Counted from the stretch's first letter, positions 34,501-55,955 are shown. The stretch is DNA of 64,000 nucleotides from Triplophysa rosa (GCF_024868665.1 NC_079892.1:9374251-9438250), one strand, 5' to 3'. Numbers and translations are program-made. Notes: generated from the sequence alone by a model not told the origin.

Positions 34501-34906
34501 TATTACCTTCAAATAATGAGAGCTGCACTGTATGTCTGACATAAGTATTCCAAAAAATTATGCAATGTTTTACTTTCCCAAACTGCTTTAAAAATTACTC
34601 ACTTTTCCAGTTTGGGGAACTGCATTCTTCATGATTCGGGCGACTTTGGCAATGGGGAGAAAGATGTCTTGTTCCCTAAAGTTATCTTTGCTTCCATTCC
34701 CATCATCATGGTCATTGAGTCCCTCTTCACCCTCATCTTAAAATGAAATTAATTCAAATACATTAATCTCTGTGAATAAATCCAGCCTAATAACTGCAAA
34801 CCGATCACTTACCATCTTGAGCTTGGAGAACAAAGTGTCCACCAGTCATATATTCTCCTGTTATGCCAAGCTGGGAGGCATCTGTGGTTGAACCGTCTCC
34901 GTCCAT
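19501..34906 (-). CDS. nfyb: NFYB, CCAAT-binding factor subunit beta (6 coding exons)
   Basis: Exons, high to low: 34906-34813, 34736-34603, 34446-34249, 34038-33960, 19735-19656, 19533-19501. Every junction is GT-AG, and the 618 coding bases give 205 residues against 207 in human NF-YB. The start is the first ATG, directly after an acceptor and preceded by the usual non-coding first exon. The histone-fold core lies in exons 2-3: [20 protein letters not shown], then [19 protein letters not shown] and [17 protein letters not shown]. The C-terminal tail holds the [15 protein letters not shown] block and ends QQLQFS. NF-YB dimerises with NF-YC and recruits NF-YA to CCAAT boxes. Intron 4 is 14.2 kb and carries an antisense 9.4 kb retrovirus plus DNA elements; the two last exons lie beyond it, so correct splicing must skip all of that. 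Confidence 0.96.
19849..21270. mobile_element. DNA transposon-like element with terminal inverted repeats
   Basis: The left end GGCTGCATCCGAAATGGCAT is matched at the right by ATGCCATTTCGGATGCAGCC (21251-21270), a perfect 20-bp inverted repeat. Subterminal AGTAAGTACGTACTTA and TAGTAGGTAAGTAGG words also form inverted motifs. The 1.4 kb interior has no long ORF, so it is non-autonomous. Target duplication is unclear, so the superfamily is not assigned. A second copy lacking the first ~42 bases lies at 30923-32323. Confidence 0.75.
19891..21478. repeat. Left copy of 1.59 kb direct repeat flanking the retrovirus
   Basis: It runs from the TTTCAGTAAGTACG word through most of the DNA element and 208 bases of flank to TTTACACAG, directly against the 5' LTR. 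Compared with 30923-32531 I count about seven substitutions and a single length difference, a 21-base stretch missing here near 20828. The exact arithmetic (1588 versus 1609) confirms there is no other indel. The flank shared beyond the element shows that the locus itself was duplicated and that this is not two independent insertions. Confidence 0.9.
21479..22228 (+). repeat. 5' LTR of the retrovirus
   Basis: It starts TGTGGGAAATATTATTCAG and ends AAGTCCAACA, matching the solo LTR at 14892 and the 3' LTR. Promoter-like features are GACGTCACATACTG followed by TATAAATA at 22049-22056; a polyadenylation word AATAAA lies at 22151-22156, placing R between them. It lacks the CA repeat of the other two copies, which marks it as a separate lineage. 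Confidence 0.9.
22231..22248 (+). promoter_or_regulatory. Primer-binding site, tRNA-Trp-like
   Basis: TGGTGACCCGTGACGTGA begins two bases after the LTR end, the usual spacing. It is close to the tRNA-Trp 3'-end complement used by avian leukosis viruses and HERV-W, differing by one inserted base and one substitution around the CCC tract. The assignment is by memory of that complement. Confidence 0.7.
22515..22720 (+). repeat. Degenerate repeats in the retroviral leader
   Basis: The motif GGGTTGGAGCC or GGGTTGGAGTCC recurs at about 22523, 22620 and 22684. It is interleaved with GTAATTCTCG-like and GAGCCTCATT-like words. The function is unknown; position between primer site and gag suits packaging, dimerisation or translational control. 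Confidence 0.5.
22927..25062 (+). pseudogene. gag: gag, frame-broken, with intact nucleocapsid end
   Basis: The frame used by the gag 3' end and by pol opens with an ATG at 22927 but meets TAA at 22996. Further gag-like stretches (23590-23844, 23793-24002, 24072-24272) lie in shifting frames, so at least two small indels have accumulated. From 24328 to the TGA at 25060-25062 the frame is open for 244 codons. There a charged coiled-coil segment ([20 protein letters not shown]) is followed by a Pro/Gly/Gln/Arg-rich tail with one CCHC zinc knuckle, [14 protein letters not shown], at 24820-24861. This is the capsid C-terminus and nucleocapsid. Gag normally assembles the particle and packages RNA; this copy cannot make a full-length product. 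Confidence 0.85.
25060..25111 (+). promoter_or_regulatory. Gag stop codon with downstream hairpin: candidate readthrough signal
   Basis: UGA at 25060-25062 ends gag; pro-pol continues in the same frame. Nineteen bases later CCATGAGAGG (25082-25091) and CCTCTCATGG (25102-25111) form a perfect 10-bp stem with a 10-base loop. Gammaretroviruses express pol by suppressing the gag stop with a structured downstream element. Here the spacer is longer than MLV's, and no pseudoknot partner for the loop was identified. Confidence 0.6.
25063..29166 (+). CDS. pol: Pro-Pol polyprotein, uninterrupted
   Basis: The frame is open from the gag stop to TGA at 29164; counting from the first Met (25084) it has 1360 residues. 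Domains in order: retroviral aspartic protease with LVDTGAT (Asp23); reverse transcriptase with YVDD at 512-515; RNase H with candidate acidic residues Asp816 (FTDG), Glu859 (RAEM) and Asp880 (YSDS); integrase with an HHCC zinc finger starting near His1034 and a DD(35)E triad at Asp1099, Asp1158 and Glu1194; and a C-terminal [17 protein letters not shown] block like that of MLV-type integrases. All main catalytic residues are present, which is surprising beside a broken gag and suggests fairly recent activity or recombination with a younger copy. It is probably made only as a Gag-Pol readthrough product. Confidence 0.95.
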   Translation, partial: RGPQRTTMRGLAEPLMEIVVNQTPLKALVDTGATYSTVTKGTIDTSDLTNRSVGVIGFSGVVQKWPMTKLLKVQVNKQILTHSFLYSCNAPIPLLGRDLLIKLGASILCSPEGVIVTFPDGSQTNCSLSGHTTDSQWMLTSCGELEDADIYWVELDLSVAPNSVVSRYNEHRQWITNIDIFLPPIDPLHCTLFYDRNDTTQYQDLFQDIEDSKWVIQGSGIMVGKEGVVTPVNLTEEQIKWYEMSDTAVPHISLALHPNHEARELGNMTKRLLATTDWEPTERRGILYSETQKAYWVQDPTEDTGILTHKQISRCHGRERTDAEEAQNMIDSLPNDLWSQGPTDVGFCNIKPVSFSIKTNSPIWVPQYHNKPEAEQGVATTVAGLMERGVITPYISDWNTPIFPVPKPGTNKYRLVHDLRNINSIVATPTMTVPNPYISLSTLTPAHQWFTCIDLANAFFCIPIAEECKACLAFTYRGRQYSYNRLPQGFILSPGIFNHVLKQQLQDCSLPENCVMIMYVDDLLLAATTEKACLEATRLVLLQLHKSGFKVSKDKLQVCRPCVTFLGRLITAQGSTLTGTQRQGILSHPKPTTVKDMLSFLGLTGFSRHYIPMYVSLTLPLRQLIKEHGMKNLRAELQWTPEAERTFIDLKTQLAHAVHLSCANYELPFFLDTSESGSSAHGVLFQKDQGRRKVLMYASVLLDCVEQRQPLCSRFAAGLAKVVHKTSHIVMGHPLTILTTHSIMSFVNSSSFTFSPLRQRRIAKILTSPNLTYTHEGINMADLMTEGQPHDCAPITEKASKIREDLSAVPLTSPPPVRTLFTDGCCFRAEDGSLKAAYAVVEQVGSSLVTRESELLTGKQSAQRAEMIAVTRALYYAGETRVNIYSDSAYVVTAVHVEMPLWQRCGFTTSTGRPITHACEARDLLEALMIPKEVAVIKCPGHSKNDSHITDGNNAADLAAKTAAGYVANQQVVRSDGACTDLLPRFTREYLIKEQQISAPEEQSVWSQHGGICASDGLWQAPDGRPALPVSLSGSMLTQAHGLSHVNDKQMMRVLEHWWHPFLQSMVSGHVTSCSICQEHNVKPSIKPKKGSFPLTSGPGEEIVIDFTDMITKVHGKRYVLVIVDYFTGWPEAYPVGREDSTAVIKCLINQYIPHYGFPRRIRSDNATHFKNEHLKIVEQALGLTHAYGVVYHAASQGKVERLNLTIKLKLAKICAQTKMNWLSALPIALMSICSSVNRISSFTPFELLTGRQFPGPTTALREDTVQPLSHTVYFDKLTALIRTFSHQVTPVPAQPEELPSPVTTDWVRIRKFSRNWNEPRWSQSIRVTARTSHCVQLQGKGDTWFHLTSCVACDPLLGLLLTLVWT
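29127..29672 (+). CDS. Retroviral macrodomain ORF, OARD1/TARG1-like ADP-ribose hydrolase
   Basis: The frame, one base behind pol, is open from 29127 to TAA at 29670 and overlaps the pol end by about 40 bases. Numbered from codon 29157, residues 34-171 match the whole fold of cellular OARD1 (TARG1): KTGDIFTSP at the start, [15 protein letters not shown] for the ADP-ribose loop, LITKEQ with Lys103, VPRLGCGID with Asp144, and a TIYSL end. In human TARG1 the corresponding Lys84 and Asp125 catalyse removal of ADP-ribose from acidic residues; both are kept. The ORF has no intron and no ATG before the domain; the 29157 codon is TTG. A strong acceptor, CCCCCTTCTAG at 29127-29137, suggests expression from a spliced, env-like mRNA; frameshifting from pol is an alternative. 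It sits where env should be. Family identification is strong; the biological role is inferred. Confidence 0.88.
   Translation, partial: PPSRSLADTGLDLRTQVQEREDTQSANGNTDTEIAIEQHQQLQIIHKTGDIFTSPYTEPLAHCVSADCAYGAGIAKQFKEKFGVEKVRCQNKKPGECAVTRERDSTVFHLITKEQCTDLPTYDCFTDSLKHMRDWCVAYRVRSVSVPRLGCGIDKLDFKKVQKILCEVFTDVDIQITIYSL
29856..30149 (+). CDS. Small hydrophobic ORF downstream of the macrodomain
   Basis: After a TGA at 29853 one frame stays open into the 3' LTR (stop at 30147). It has CC followed by a hydrophobic run, [17 protein letters not shown], and then a polar tail with RTIHRRS and several cysteines. There is no ATG in this frame; 29883 is GTG. Two splice acceptors lie upstream (ATTTTCAG near 29727 and TTTTCTTACAG near 29764), so it could be a spliced exon. 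It may encode a small membrane protein or be the last trace of an env transmembrane region; I cannot tell which, or whether it is used. Confidence 0.35.
   Translation, partial: NCGKIGSCCVLGIIAGTIVGIIFGIQKSKEGNSTTPRTIHRRSITSTDKCLLKYGGIEIEYTKGSSTSYTFDLGFCVTSFEVKRGNCGNIFSDKSMI
30102..30112 (+). promoter_or_regulatory. Polypurine tract
   Basis: AAGAGAGGGAA lies one base before the 3' LTR start, the position where plus-strand DNA synthesis is primed. Confidence 0.75.
30114..30912 (+). repeat. 3' LTR of the retrovirus
   Basis: It begins TGTGGGAATATTTTTTCAG and ends AAAGTCCAACA. It is 799 bp with a short CA run near 30300 and AATAAA at 30835-30840. It differs from the 5' LTR by many substitutions and indels, and where the 5' LTR has TATAAATA it has TAATAAATA. 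It resembles the solo LTR at 14892 at least as closely as its own partner. Confidence 0.9.
30923..32531. repeat. Right copy of the 1.59 kb direct repeat
   Basis: It starts eleven bases after the 3' LTR and ends at TTTACACAG, where it continues into single-copy sequence (CATTAGTTAC). It holds the truncated DNA element (to about 32323) and the same 208-base flank as the left copy. The 21-base segment GTTGAATTGCG... near 31852 is present only here. Confidence 0.9.
32666..33553. mobile_element. DNA element with a nested MITE
   Basis: The ends TTAAAGAGGTCATATG and CATATGACCCCTTTAA form imperfect terminal inverted repeats; TTAA at both edges may be target sequence. The interior is non-coding and is interrupted at 33020-33299 by a second element. 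Confidence 0.6.
33020..33299. mobile_element. Palindromic MITE nested in the preceding element
   Basis: CCAAGTGGTTGATGTCCTCA at the left is mirrored by ATATCAACCACTTGG at the right, with inner GGACAACAT and ATGTTGTCC arms. It is about 280 bp and non-coding. Confidence 0.65.
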
Positions 34907-36102
34907 CTGCAACAAAAACAAAATTGTACTAAAGCTGAAAACACAAAATGCATATTACATCATACGTATGAAGTATATGAGGGCCATAACACCAGGTTGT
35001 TTGCAGTGTTAACCTAGTAAATTATCTTCATAGACAGCATTTTTGATCAATCATTCAATAGCAAAGTATACTACTGGGGCAGCACAGGTTTTAGGACACA
35101 GCCCTTTTGTCTTCCATTTATGTACCATTGTTCAGATACTTAGAAAAAGGAGCTGTGGCTGGGACAAGACTTGGCCTAAACAGTATTTTATTTACACATT
35201 TTATTTATAATTATCATATCAAGAATACTTTTATTACACATAAACACATTACATTTACCATTTTGAAAACTAAAACAAAACTGACACCGTAATCTACCAT
35301 TATGTGACGGTTTCAGCGGCAACAACATACACAAACGTTATGTGGCCCAAACTTAACTTCCGGTGGACCTTCGCAAAGAATCAATTACTAACTTGAGTAT
35401 TGTTAAATTCATTTTATACAATTATTATACAATAAAACATTAATATTAATTCAATTAATATAAATTAAATATCACATAAATACTTATAACCAAACACAGA
35501 CCGAAAGTTAACTTCCGGTCAGCGCATGCGTCCGATTAAACCGTCTAACTTAACGTGTATTTTTAAAGTTCATTACACATGGTAGCCAGGCTGTTTGGGT
35601 TAGATTTAAGAAAAACCTATTTATATATACACTGTATACTGTAGTGACATGCATGATTACGTTATATACAGATATATTTTGTCAATATGTTGTTAACACA
35701 CCACACTGGTTAATATAACAATGATGAGGTAAACAATTAATTTAGCGATCATGCTAGCCATATGGTAGAAACGGTTAAACACGTTAAATAAAACTAACTA
35801 CATATCCTCTACATATATTTGATAAACTAAGACGAAGGATGTGTTATTATTATTCGTGAATGTATAAAACCCCACAGGAAGGTCATAAGAGGGACAAGTA
35901 AAAGCGTGAACGCTCGTAGTAAACAAAGGGGCCACGCGCCCTGTTGTACAGTTTATTGTCACATCGACGAGCTGCTTAACGTTTCCCGCGCTTAATTTCT
36001 CATTACCCCCGCCAACTAATAATAAAAGAGTCGCGCGCGGAGATTTCCATTCGATGTAACGCAATATGGGTTAACAATCATTGGCCGGAGCCGCACACTA
36101 AC

Positions 36103-36280
36103 CTGCGATGAAGCCCTGGTTGGTTCTTGTCTCTGTTCGGCCGTTTGGTTGGACAGAAAATGGCTGCGGGAGAGCCAGTCCCTGCGCAGGGCTGAACAGA
36201 GCTGAGGAGGAGGCTCACTGAACCACCAAGTGGCCGCATGTTGTTGTTATTTTCAAGATCGATGTCAAAGCCACCTTTTG
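36103..36280 (-). promoter_or_regulatory. Candidate NFYB first exon and promoter
   Basis: Reading leftward, a GC-rich stretch ends at a CGCAG|GTTAGT donor (exon edge 36103), and the next acceptor in that direction opens the ATG exon at 34906. CpG-rich sequence spans roughly 35930-36230. The transcription start is not defined. Confidence 0.5.
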
Positions 36281-37599
36281 GTTGTTGTGGGTATAACACC
36301 GCAATGCAATGCTTGTATAAAATACAAATCATTTGTGTAAAGCAAAATAGTGACATTGTTCCCGCCAAAATGCAATTGTAATTATAATGCAATTGTAATA
36401 AAGTATTGATAATGCAACCTTTCCTCCCCCAAACATAATTATAAAACATATCTTCTACAGTAAATGACTTTTCTTTGCACAGTCACTGTTACTTGTGATG
36501 TAAAAGCCTCAAATCTGAAACATGCTGTTTAAATGCTTAGGCCTAACATACTGGCTAAGAAATTGGAAACAAATCTAAACACAGTTGGGAAGAAAAGCAA
36601 TGCTTTTTCTTAAACTTTCTAACACATAATATGCTGTCTATAGACCACTTTGCAAGAAGTAAACACTGGTCCAGAAGCAATTATTTTTTATTTATTATTA
36701 GTATTTTTATCTTACATATGTAATTAAATCTTAAAGATATTTGTTTAACATTTTAAATCGGTTATATTCTGTTGGTTGCATTTTGTTCAATCGTTTGAAT
36801 GTTAATCATAAATTCACAGCCAACCAGCCAATGGTGATACAAAATGGAAGAAAACAAGACAAAAATCTTGATTATTTTAGTATTATTTTGTTAAACAAAT
36901 GGTTTTGATGGCATACAGTAAACGTATCTGTGATCATTTATGATAGTTTGTAGCCTACATTTTCTACACCAGATACTTTTTAGAAACCATTTTAGCAAAC
37001 CTTTATCATTTTAGCAAACCTTTATTAACCAAGCAAGCAAAAAAGTCACTTTGGATAAATGGGTCTGCTAAATTCCTGAATGTAAACGCAATCATTAGTT
37101 AAAGTTTAAGATTTTGAGAGCTACTATGTTTTAATGTTGCCAAATACACATTATGATTCACATTTTGTATTAGGACCACATAAAGAATCAAGATGTTGAT
37201 CCAAATTGAAAATTGTTCTCAATCCTGCACGATTTTTTATTGCAGAGATGCAATGTGATATGTAAATAAAGTGTCAATGCAAAGCACCTTTGAGACATTC
37301 GCTCAGTTAACATAATAATGGAATCACACAACAGCACTTCTTTTTCTAATAGAAACAGTCACATGACATGGAAGTACAAAATAATGTATTGATGCATGAT
37401 ACAGGCAGCATATATTGTGAAGTCATCTGGATAAGTGGATTTTTGTTCACTTCATGTATTTTAAATAAAGCTGTCCACAGATATTCAATTAGATGTGCTG
37501 AGAAATGCCAGAAATGTCCCCAGTACATTAAGTGCTTTCATAAATTAGATTCCACCCTTTCAGAACACAGATAGTGTCCGTTGTCACCCATATCAACAG
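36281..37599. other. Gap between NFYB and SLC41A2
   Basis: This is AT-rich sequence with no recognised gene or repeat. It should hold the SLC41A2 3' UTR at its right end. Several short ORFs here have no coding character. Confidence 0.4.
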
Positions 37600-40500
37600 T
37601 TATGTCACCAATGACATGATATAAAAACACAGTGCCAGAAAGGCAGTGCCCAGCAGATCTCCCAGAGCTGTCAGATAAGGGATGGAGAAGCTATCAGGGT
37701 CCCTGCCGAACTTCCACAAGCAGTGAACCATCACATCAGCGATGCACAGCAGTAAGAAAACCTAAAATAAAATCAGGAAAAGGATATTTAATAATAATTA
37801 ATAATAACTAAATGTACAATTTGCGGTATGGCTCATGTTTATTATAGTTAAGAATTTGTAATCATGAAAAATATCACAGTGATACTGTCACTTACCTGTG
37901 TAAAAGCTGCTACCAAATAGAGTGATATGAAGACAGGAGTGGGCGGATTCTCACTCCCTTCTATTAAGTAAATAGTGTAGATAAAAACCAGATGACCTGG
38001 GATGGTCAATGCAAGCAGCACCTGTGCCGATCTTCCATTCGGGCCTGCCAGCAACACAGTAAAAGCGATTAGATGAGAATACATATTCATTTCCTTATTT
38101 CTGTATGAAATATGCATGAATGAATGCACTTTTAATGCTCATTTGACATTCTGCTCTACATATTTCCAAATCGAGGTAAGCAAGAACATTTTCACCTTTG
38201 GCACAAAAGCTGCGACTGGGCCAGTAACATCCTTTTGAATCTTCTGGTGGCTCACCCAGAGTACATTGAAAATGCAGATATGTAGCTATTCGACTAGCCT
38301 GGATGGAAACCAGATTACCACCAACACCTTAAGGGTTAACATTGGAAAGTGCACAAACAAGTGAAACAAGTAGTTTTCACAATAAACCCCAACCTAAGTG
38401 TTTTAGAATGTTTTATCGGACCCACCATTTATTACAGGTGTGTAAACCACAATACTCCCAAGGTTTGGATCGGCGATGGTTTTGTCCAGAATCAGTCCAC
38501 CAAGACTGCAAATACAAAGAAGAGGTACTCTCACAATTGTCTGTAGCTTGTATCAATAGTTATATATGTACCAAGTGAGGTAAAGTTTAGTTTTACCTGC
38601 TGATCACAAGAGCTGTTATGATTGGCTCCCAGCCGGTAAGCAGCAGCTTGCGACTCTCAGGGTGACGAAATGAAATAATCACCCACAGTGGCGTCAGACA
38701 CAAGAATATGACACACACCAAGTAGGAAATGTATGGATAAGGGTCTACAAACAAGTAAAGTTAGAAAATAAATAAGACAAATAAAAACAACTGGAAAAGA
38801 AATTTAGTGTCATGTAGTGTAGTGGTGAAGTTGCGAATCGCAACCAACGGCTCATTCCACCCCTCCCTTTTGAAGTACTATGGTGGCGGACACAGGACTA
38901 AGATGTGGACATTTTTTCGCTTCTGTGCTGAAGGAGATAACGTATTTACAAAACACGCTCTGTAGAGCAGTTTGTCCGTTTAGGGCTACTGTAGAAACAA
39001 CATGACCAATTCCATGTAAGGGGACCGCTGGGTATGTAGATAGAAATAGCTCATTCTAAGGTCATAAAAACATAACGCTTCATTATGTAAGGTCTTTATA
39101 CACCTCTGAAGACATAGTTATGTATATTATATTGCATTTCTATCAATAGATCCTCCAAAAAATTACACACTGGACCTTTAAAAGACCTAACAAGAAGCGT
39201 AAACCATCCATAACACATTAAATCTCCAAATCTGGAACAAGTTTTTTAAAGGTTAAGAATGGTAACATTTGCTCTTCTCACCCATGCAGTAATAAAAGCC
39301 TTGACCGATGATGGCAAGAAGTCCCAATGTGATAAGGTCTCCAAAACTGGCTGCGAGGGGCGTGGCTATATTGTCTGGGTTGATGCCCACCTTTTTTGAG
39401 CCAACAATCACCCCGACCATTATGATCCCTAGAAACAGTTTGTGTATTATATTTACGACATGCATTTGAATATATGGTATTTGGTTTCAATTTATTTCCT
39501 ACAAATCAAATTTGTAATAGTAATTGTGATGCTTTTCTATAGTACACACATGTATTAAAACACCAAGTTGCTTAAACCTGGTTTGCTTTTCAAAGCTCAT
39601 GCTAAACACGATAATATGAGGTATTTGACCTGAGGATATTAGATCTATTTTCAGCCCATGCATTCACACACATGGAAAATGAGTTTGCACGCTCAGATCA
39701 CAAGTCATGAGTTATTCGAATGAGAACAATCCCATGATCAATGTAGCCACAATGATGAAAAAAACCTAATTTAATGCAGAAAAGTATTCATAATCACATC
39801 TTTTTACATATTAAAGCGTCCATTTAGGTATATAAGACTTCACTGGGTTGGATGCAAACCTTGCAAAAATGATGCCATGAATGCAGTCACTACACTGCAA
39901 CAGCAAAGCAATGCTACGTGTTTCACGAGAAGCTCCTCTTGAAGGATCCATCCAAGACCTGAAGCTAGCAGCGCAGCTAAGAAGCCCAGAACAGTAGCTT
40001 GAAGCTGTCACAAGAAAAGAAAGCAAATAACTGCACAGAAACTACAGAACCGAACAACCAACAAAGGAGTAAAAAGACCCAAAAGTCTGAATTAACCTGC
40101 TTGAGGGCAAGATTTCCAACGATGAGGTTCCACTTCTCACTTGAAGATGTCATTCTGCCAACATTCACCTGCAATAGTTAGTTGGGGAGTATAATAAGGG
40201 AATATAATTTCAACAGTGTAAAAATAAACTTCTATTGACTTGTTGCGTCTAAATTTTTCAATTGACTCAGGAGGAAGGCATATAGTATGCAAAAGCAACA
40301 TTTAATGCATAAAAAGTATATTATTTGATTTTTGACCAGCATATATCGGGTTAAACTGGCTTAGACGCACCTAATAGACAAACCAGGGGTATTACTAGGT
40401 TTAGAAGTGATAAGCCATTTATCTCTTCCAACCTCAGCAATGCCCCTTCAATGTAACGTCATGGCTGAAACATGTTCAAATGCACCCCACCAAAATGACT

Positions 40501-41080
40501 TCCTTGGTCAACCAGCTTCACAAGGTAACCAACATAAGCAACATCTGTATGTTTACCGCAGTGGACAATCTTGACGCCAGAGTCATCTCCAGGTTCCCCT
40601 TTAGACCAAGCAGAGGTGGGACCAGAATGAAGATCTCCATCACGTTTAGAAAAATGTCCCAATGCTGTCTCACCAAGACAAAGAACATTCGTTGATATTG
40701 AATTCATTCCGAATCTACCCAAACCCATCATCTCCCATACATACCTGCACAAGTTCCAGTAACGTGCCTGCCATCACTGTTCCAAAGCCCGCTAGGAGGA
40801 ACGGAAACAAAATCTGTAGCACCATCACCCGGACCGATTCGCTTGGCATCTCCTGACGAATCTCCACTTGTTCATCTTGTATCAGGGATCCAGAGGTTGA
40901 TGATGTCCCGTAACCTGCATTGGGCACTAGAGGATCTAAGTCTGAAAACTCTGTGTTTGTGTTACTGCAGATAGAACGGGTGAAGCAGGGTCTGTCGGCC
41001 TCTGGACTGGGCATAAACGGATGCCCATCTTTTGGCGGGTCAGTTGAGCCCACCTGCTGTGCTTCATTGACAGATCCCAT
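37600..41080 (-). CDS. slc41a2: SLC41A2-like magnesium transporter (10 coding exons)
   Basis: Exons, high to low: 41080-40745, 40664-40557, 40168-40097, 40004-39860, 39428-39282, 38744-38597, 38505-38426, 38327-38196, 38044-37896, 37761-37600. All GT-AG; 1479 bases give 492 residues. The start has an in-frame TAA just upstream. After a polar N-terminus come two MgtE-type membrane halves. Diagnostic stretches are [54 protein letters not shown] with [11 protein letters not shown], and [19 protein letters not shown] near the end. SLC41 proteins are bacterial-MgtE-related Mg2+ carriers of the plasma or endomembranes. The choice of member 2 rests on the WASHC4 and NFYB neighbours, as in human 12q23; the N-terminus is shorter than in human SLC41A2 (about 573 residues), so member 1 cannot be excluded by sequence alone. 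Confidence 0.9.
38800..39182 (-). mobile_element. MITE-like repeat in SLC41A2 intron
   Basis: It ends ACACTGGACCTTTAA and contains GAGCTATTTCTATCTACATA-like words. The same family occurs in the opposite orientation at 47668-48540 and as a short piece at 46597-46655. Confidence 0.6.
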
Positions 41081-43092
41081 TTAACCTTGTCAAATATTTA
41101 TACACAGATGTGAGTATGACTGAGTATCATTGTAGTCAAGTCACTTGTTCTTTTTCAATGTTTGAGTTTATTGCTTGGCATTTCACCTGATAGAAGAGGA
41201 GAAACAATGTCACCAACATGAAAGTAAATGTAAAATGAAGTTAAGTTGTGAAATGTATAACTCAAACCAGTAAACTACTAGCAAATATTTTTCTTACCAT
41301 TTAAATGTATAGTATCACATCAGTTTTTAATTTTATAGGATTTTTTTATGTATAGCCTGTTATAGACAGCAGTTATTTGTATTACTTGTGAATTCTCATT
41401 TAATTGAGATTCAATGAACGCATGGTATTGTAAACTATTAAGTTCAAAGATCAAAATAATATTAAAATCTACATCAAATCAGCATAAAACAGTACTTGTT
41501 GACATTAAAATTAATACTTTTCTCTACAAGGCTTGAATACAATTTGATTAAATAATACAAAAATGGACAAAGAATATTGTATAAAGGTATCCACACTAAA
41601 GGAATGTTAAGTTAGAAACACACACACACACACATATATAAATAAAAGTATAAAACTAGTTTATGAATTTATGAAGACAGTTTTTATGAATTTATGAAAT
41701 ACCAGTCAATTTATCTAAACTACAAAGCGACTATGCCAGCATTAATAGTTAAACAACTGTTATATTTATAAAAAACAGAGCAGTGTAATGTCAAAGCAGA
41801 ATGCCATTAACATTTACTCTACACTTATCTATTGGTCTAAAATACATATCACATTCAAAGATTCAAATAAATTGAGAAATGGCAAATGTACCAAAATATC
41901 GTGATATTATTTTTTTAAACAAAGTAGTCTTTTGTCTGTTTTTGACTATTAACTTTACTTTTCCAGTTGTTCTAAAGAGACGTTTCACGAAAAACACACC
42001 TTACCCCTTAAGCACAGCTATGAAAGCAAGTGTGAAGCATGTAGAGGCTGAGCACTTTTATAACTCCCGTCCACTGAGCTCTCTCTGTACACGCTGCTGC
42101 TGAAGTATCACAGACTCACACAGTAGGCTACTGTGACACTACTGTTGTGTTTGTGCTAAAATACGCCCCATCAACTAATTAATTCCACACGCATAGTATG
42201 TTAGGAAAAATCAAAGGGAACATTGAAATAGGGTCGCAGCGGTAGTTATGAATTTGCCATTCCTACCCCTGCAGATCGGCAAGTAATGTTGCATTTATTT
42301 TGTACAAGAAAACAGTTGACCTGTTGTGAGGTTGTCTGTTGTATGTCGCCATCTTTTGGACAGAGCGAGTAAGTTGCACTGCACAAAACTTTGTCAACAA
42401 TTACTTCATTTTGTAATTAAAACAGCATTCAATAGACTTTATTTAGTTTTGCTTTTAAACACTGTAAGGTCAGAAATTGGAATTACTTTTATAGTAAAGT
42501 GCCGTGAAATAGTCTTGGTGTACTGAAGCATAGTACAAAAATGCCATAAACAAAAATATATATATTTTAATGAAACTATTAATAGAGCTATGTGAGCATA
42601 TAAAGAATATAAAACATAAGAGAGAATATTAAAATCAGAAAAGAAAACATTTGGATAAAAACGTATATACTATAAGAATGTAAGCACTTCCGGTTTCAGT
42701 TTTTAGTATTCAGTATTTATCTTTCATATATATTTAAGTCTTAAATATATTCGTTTATGCATGTTCTAGATTTTGTTTCAGATTTTAGTTTAATATTTTT
42801 TACATCTAATGCAAAGATTTTAGATAGGCTATTTCAAGTGTTGTGTGTTTGTGTGTGCCCACCATACATTTTAGGGTCACGATATGTCACGTTAGATTAT
42901 CACGCGTGATTTATTATAAAATTCAGTCAGAAATCAGACAGGAAGCTCGCGTTCCTGCGTTCCGTGCGAATCATGTGATCCTCAGCACAGCCGCTCCCCT
43001 CTCTGTGCTGTGTGTGACTGTGCCAATGAAATCTAAACACAGTGAGCTAATGGCAGCTTTCTGGTAGCGCTGTCGGTGTTGTTTATTTCACA
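41081..43092. other. Head-to-head intergenic region, SLC41A2 and WASHC4
   Basis: The two genes diverge here. An acceptor near 41187 suggests that SLC41A2 has an upstream non-coding exon, possibly near 42060-42110. CpG-bearing sequence before 43093 (for example TCACGCGTGA near 42900) suits a WASHC4 promoter. The middle is AT-rich with a short CA/TA microsatellite near 41620-41640. Confidence 0.5.
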
Positions 43093-54894
<11,802 letters not shown>

Positions 54895-55949
54895 GGAGTG
54901 TTTGATACCAGAATGTTCGAAACAGGATTCTTTGTTGAAGAGAATGCATTCAGTCATCTCTCTAGAAAACATAGACGTTGTGCAAATTATACTTCTGTGG
55001 GAGTGTACTACTCAAACATTGTATAGTATCTTTTTTTAAATGCACTCAATAGACTGGAACTGACTGGTTCATTTTGAGACCTCTATTGTTTTGACATAAC
55101 CTGTTCAGCAGCTGTCTAGTCCATAGTTGTTTTTGATTGGTAGATGAAGCACTATGATTGTGTGTCGTTGTAGTTTTTTTCTTAACGCAGACACAATATT
55201 TTTTATAATACTGCATTCTGGGAAGTACTTTACTAATGTTAACAAATACAACATTTATGTTAAGGCTTTAGCTAACAATAAACAATACAGTTTTTAGCAT
55301 TTATTAATCTTTGTTAAGGTTTGTTAATGCCAATACAATTATTGATGTTAGTTGATGGCGCATTAACTAATGTTAACAGATACAACTTTTGATTTTAAAA
55401 TGTATTAGTAAATGCTGAAATTAACTAAGATTAATAAATGCTGTAGATGTATTCTTCATTGTTTGTTCATGTTAACAAATACAGCCTCATTGTAAAATGT
55501 TACCAAAGGCCCCAATAGTAAAGTTTATATCATATGTAACTTCTGTAAACTAGAATGTGTTATTCTCATGTCAGAATACTAATATAAGGTTTTAGTCCAT
55601 TTTAACAAGCATTGCCAGCATTTCTTTCAATTGATGTAAAAACATGTAGTATTAAAATGTAGCAGCTTTGTGCAACCATCACAATGTGTCCAACAAATGG
55701 CTAGTAAATCATTTAATACTCATAAATCATCATTATAATACGATGTTGAAAATGGAATAGCACTTGCCTTAAAGTTGCTGCTGTTCTCACAGTATTCAGA
55801 TTGACGTTTGTTCAGTGCACTACACAGCACAGCAATTTCTTCACTTCATTGACATTCCAGCTGTTTTTTTAGTTTTGTAAATGGTTTATGTATTAACCGA
55901 ATGCCATTTGATCTTCATTAAAGAATCCGTCTGTAAACTGCTCAATTCC
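54895..55949 (+). other. WASHC4 3' UTR
   Basis: The 3' UTR is about 1.06 kb and ends near the AATAAA at 55950. It includes a MITE-like block at 55205-55510. No further coding exon was seen. Confidence 0.7.
55205..55510. mobile_element. MITE-like repeat in the WASHC4 3' UTR
   Basis: Repeated AATGTTAACAAATACAAC-type and TTAATGCCAATACAATTATT-type words and inverted GTTAACA elements resemble the abundant short palindromic elements of cyprinid genomes. Boundaries are approximate. Confidence 0.5.
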
Positions 55950-55955
55950 AATAAA
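55950..55955 (+). promoter_or_regulatory. WASHC4 polyadenylation signal
   Basis: AATAAA (in CCAATAAAGCATGAG) is the last good signal before the oppositely oriented CNOT2 signal at 56085. Confidence 0.6.
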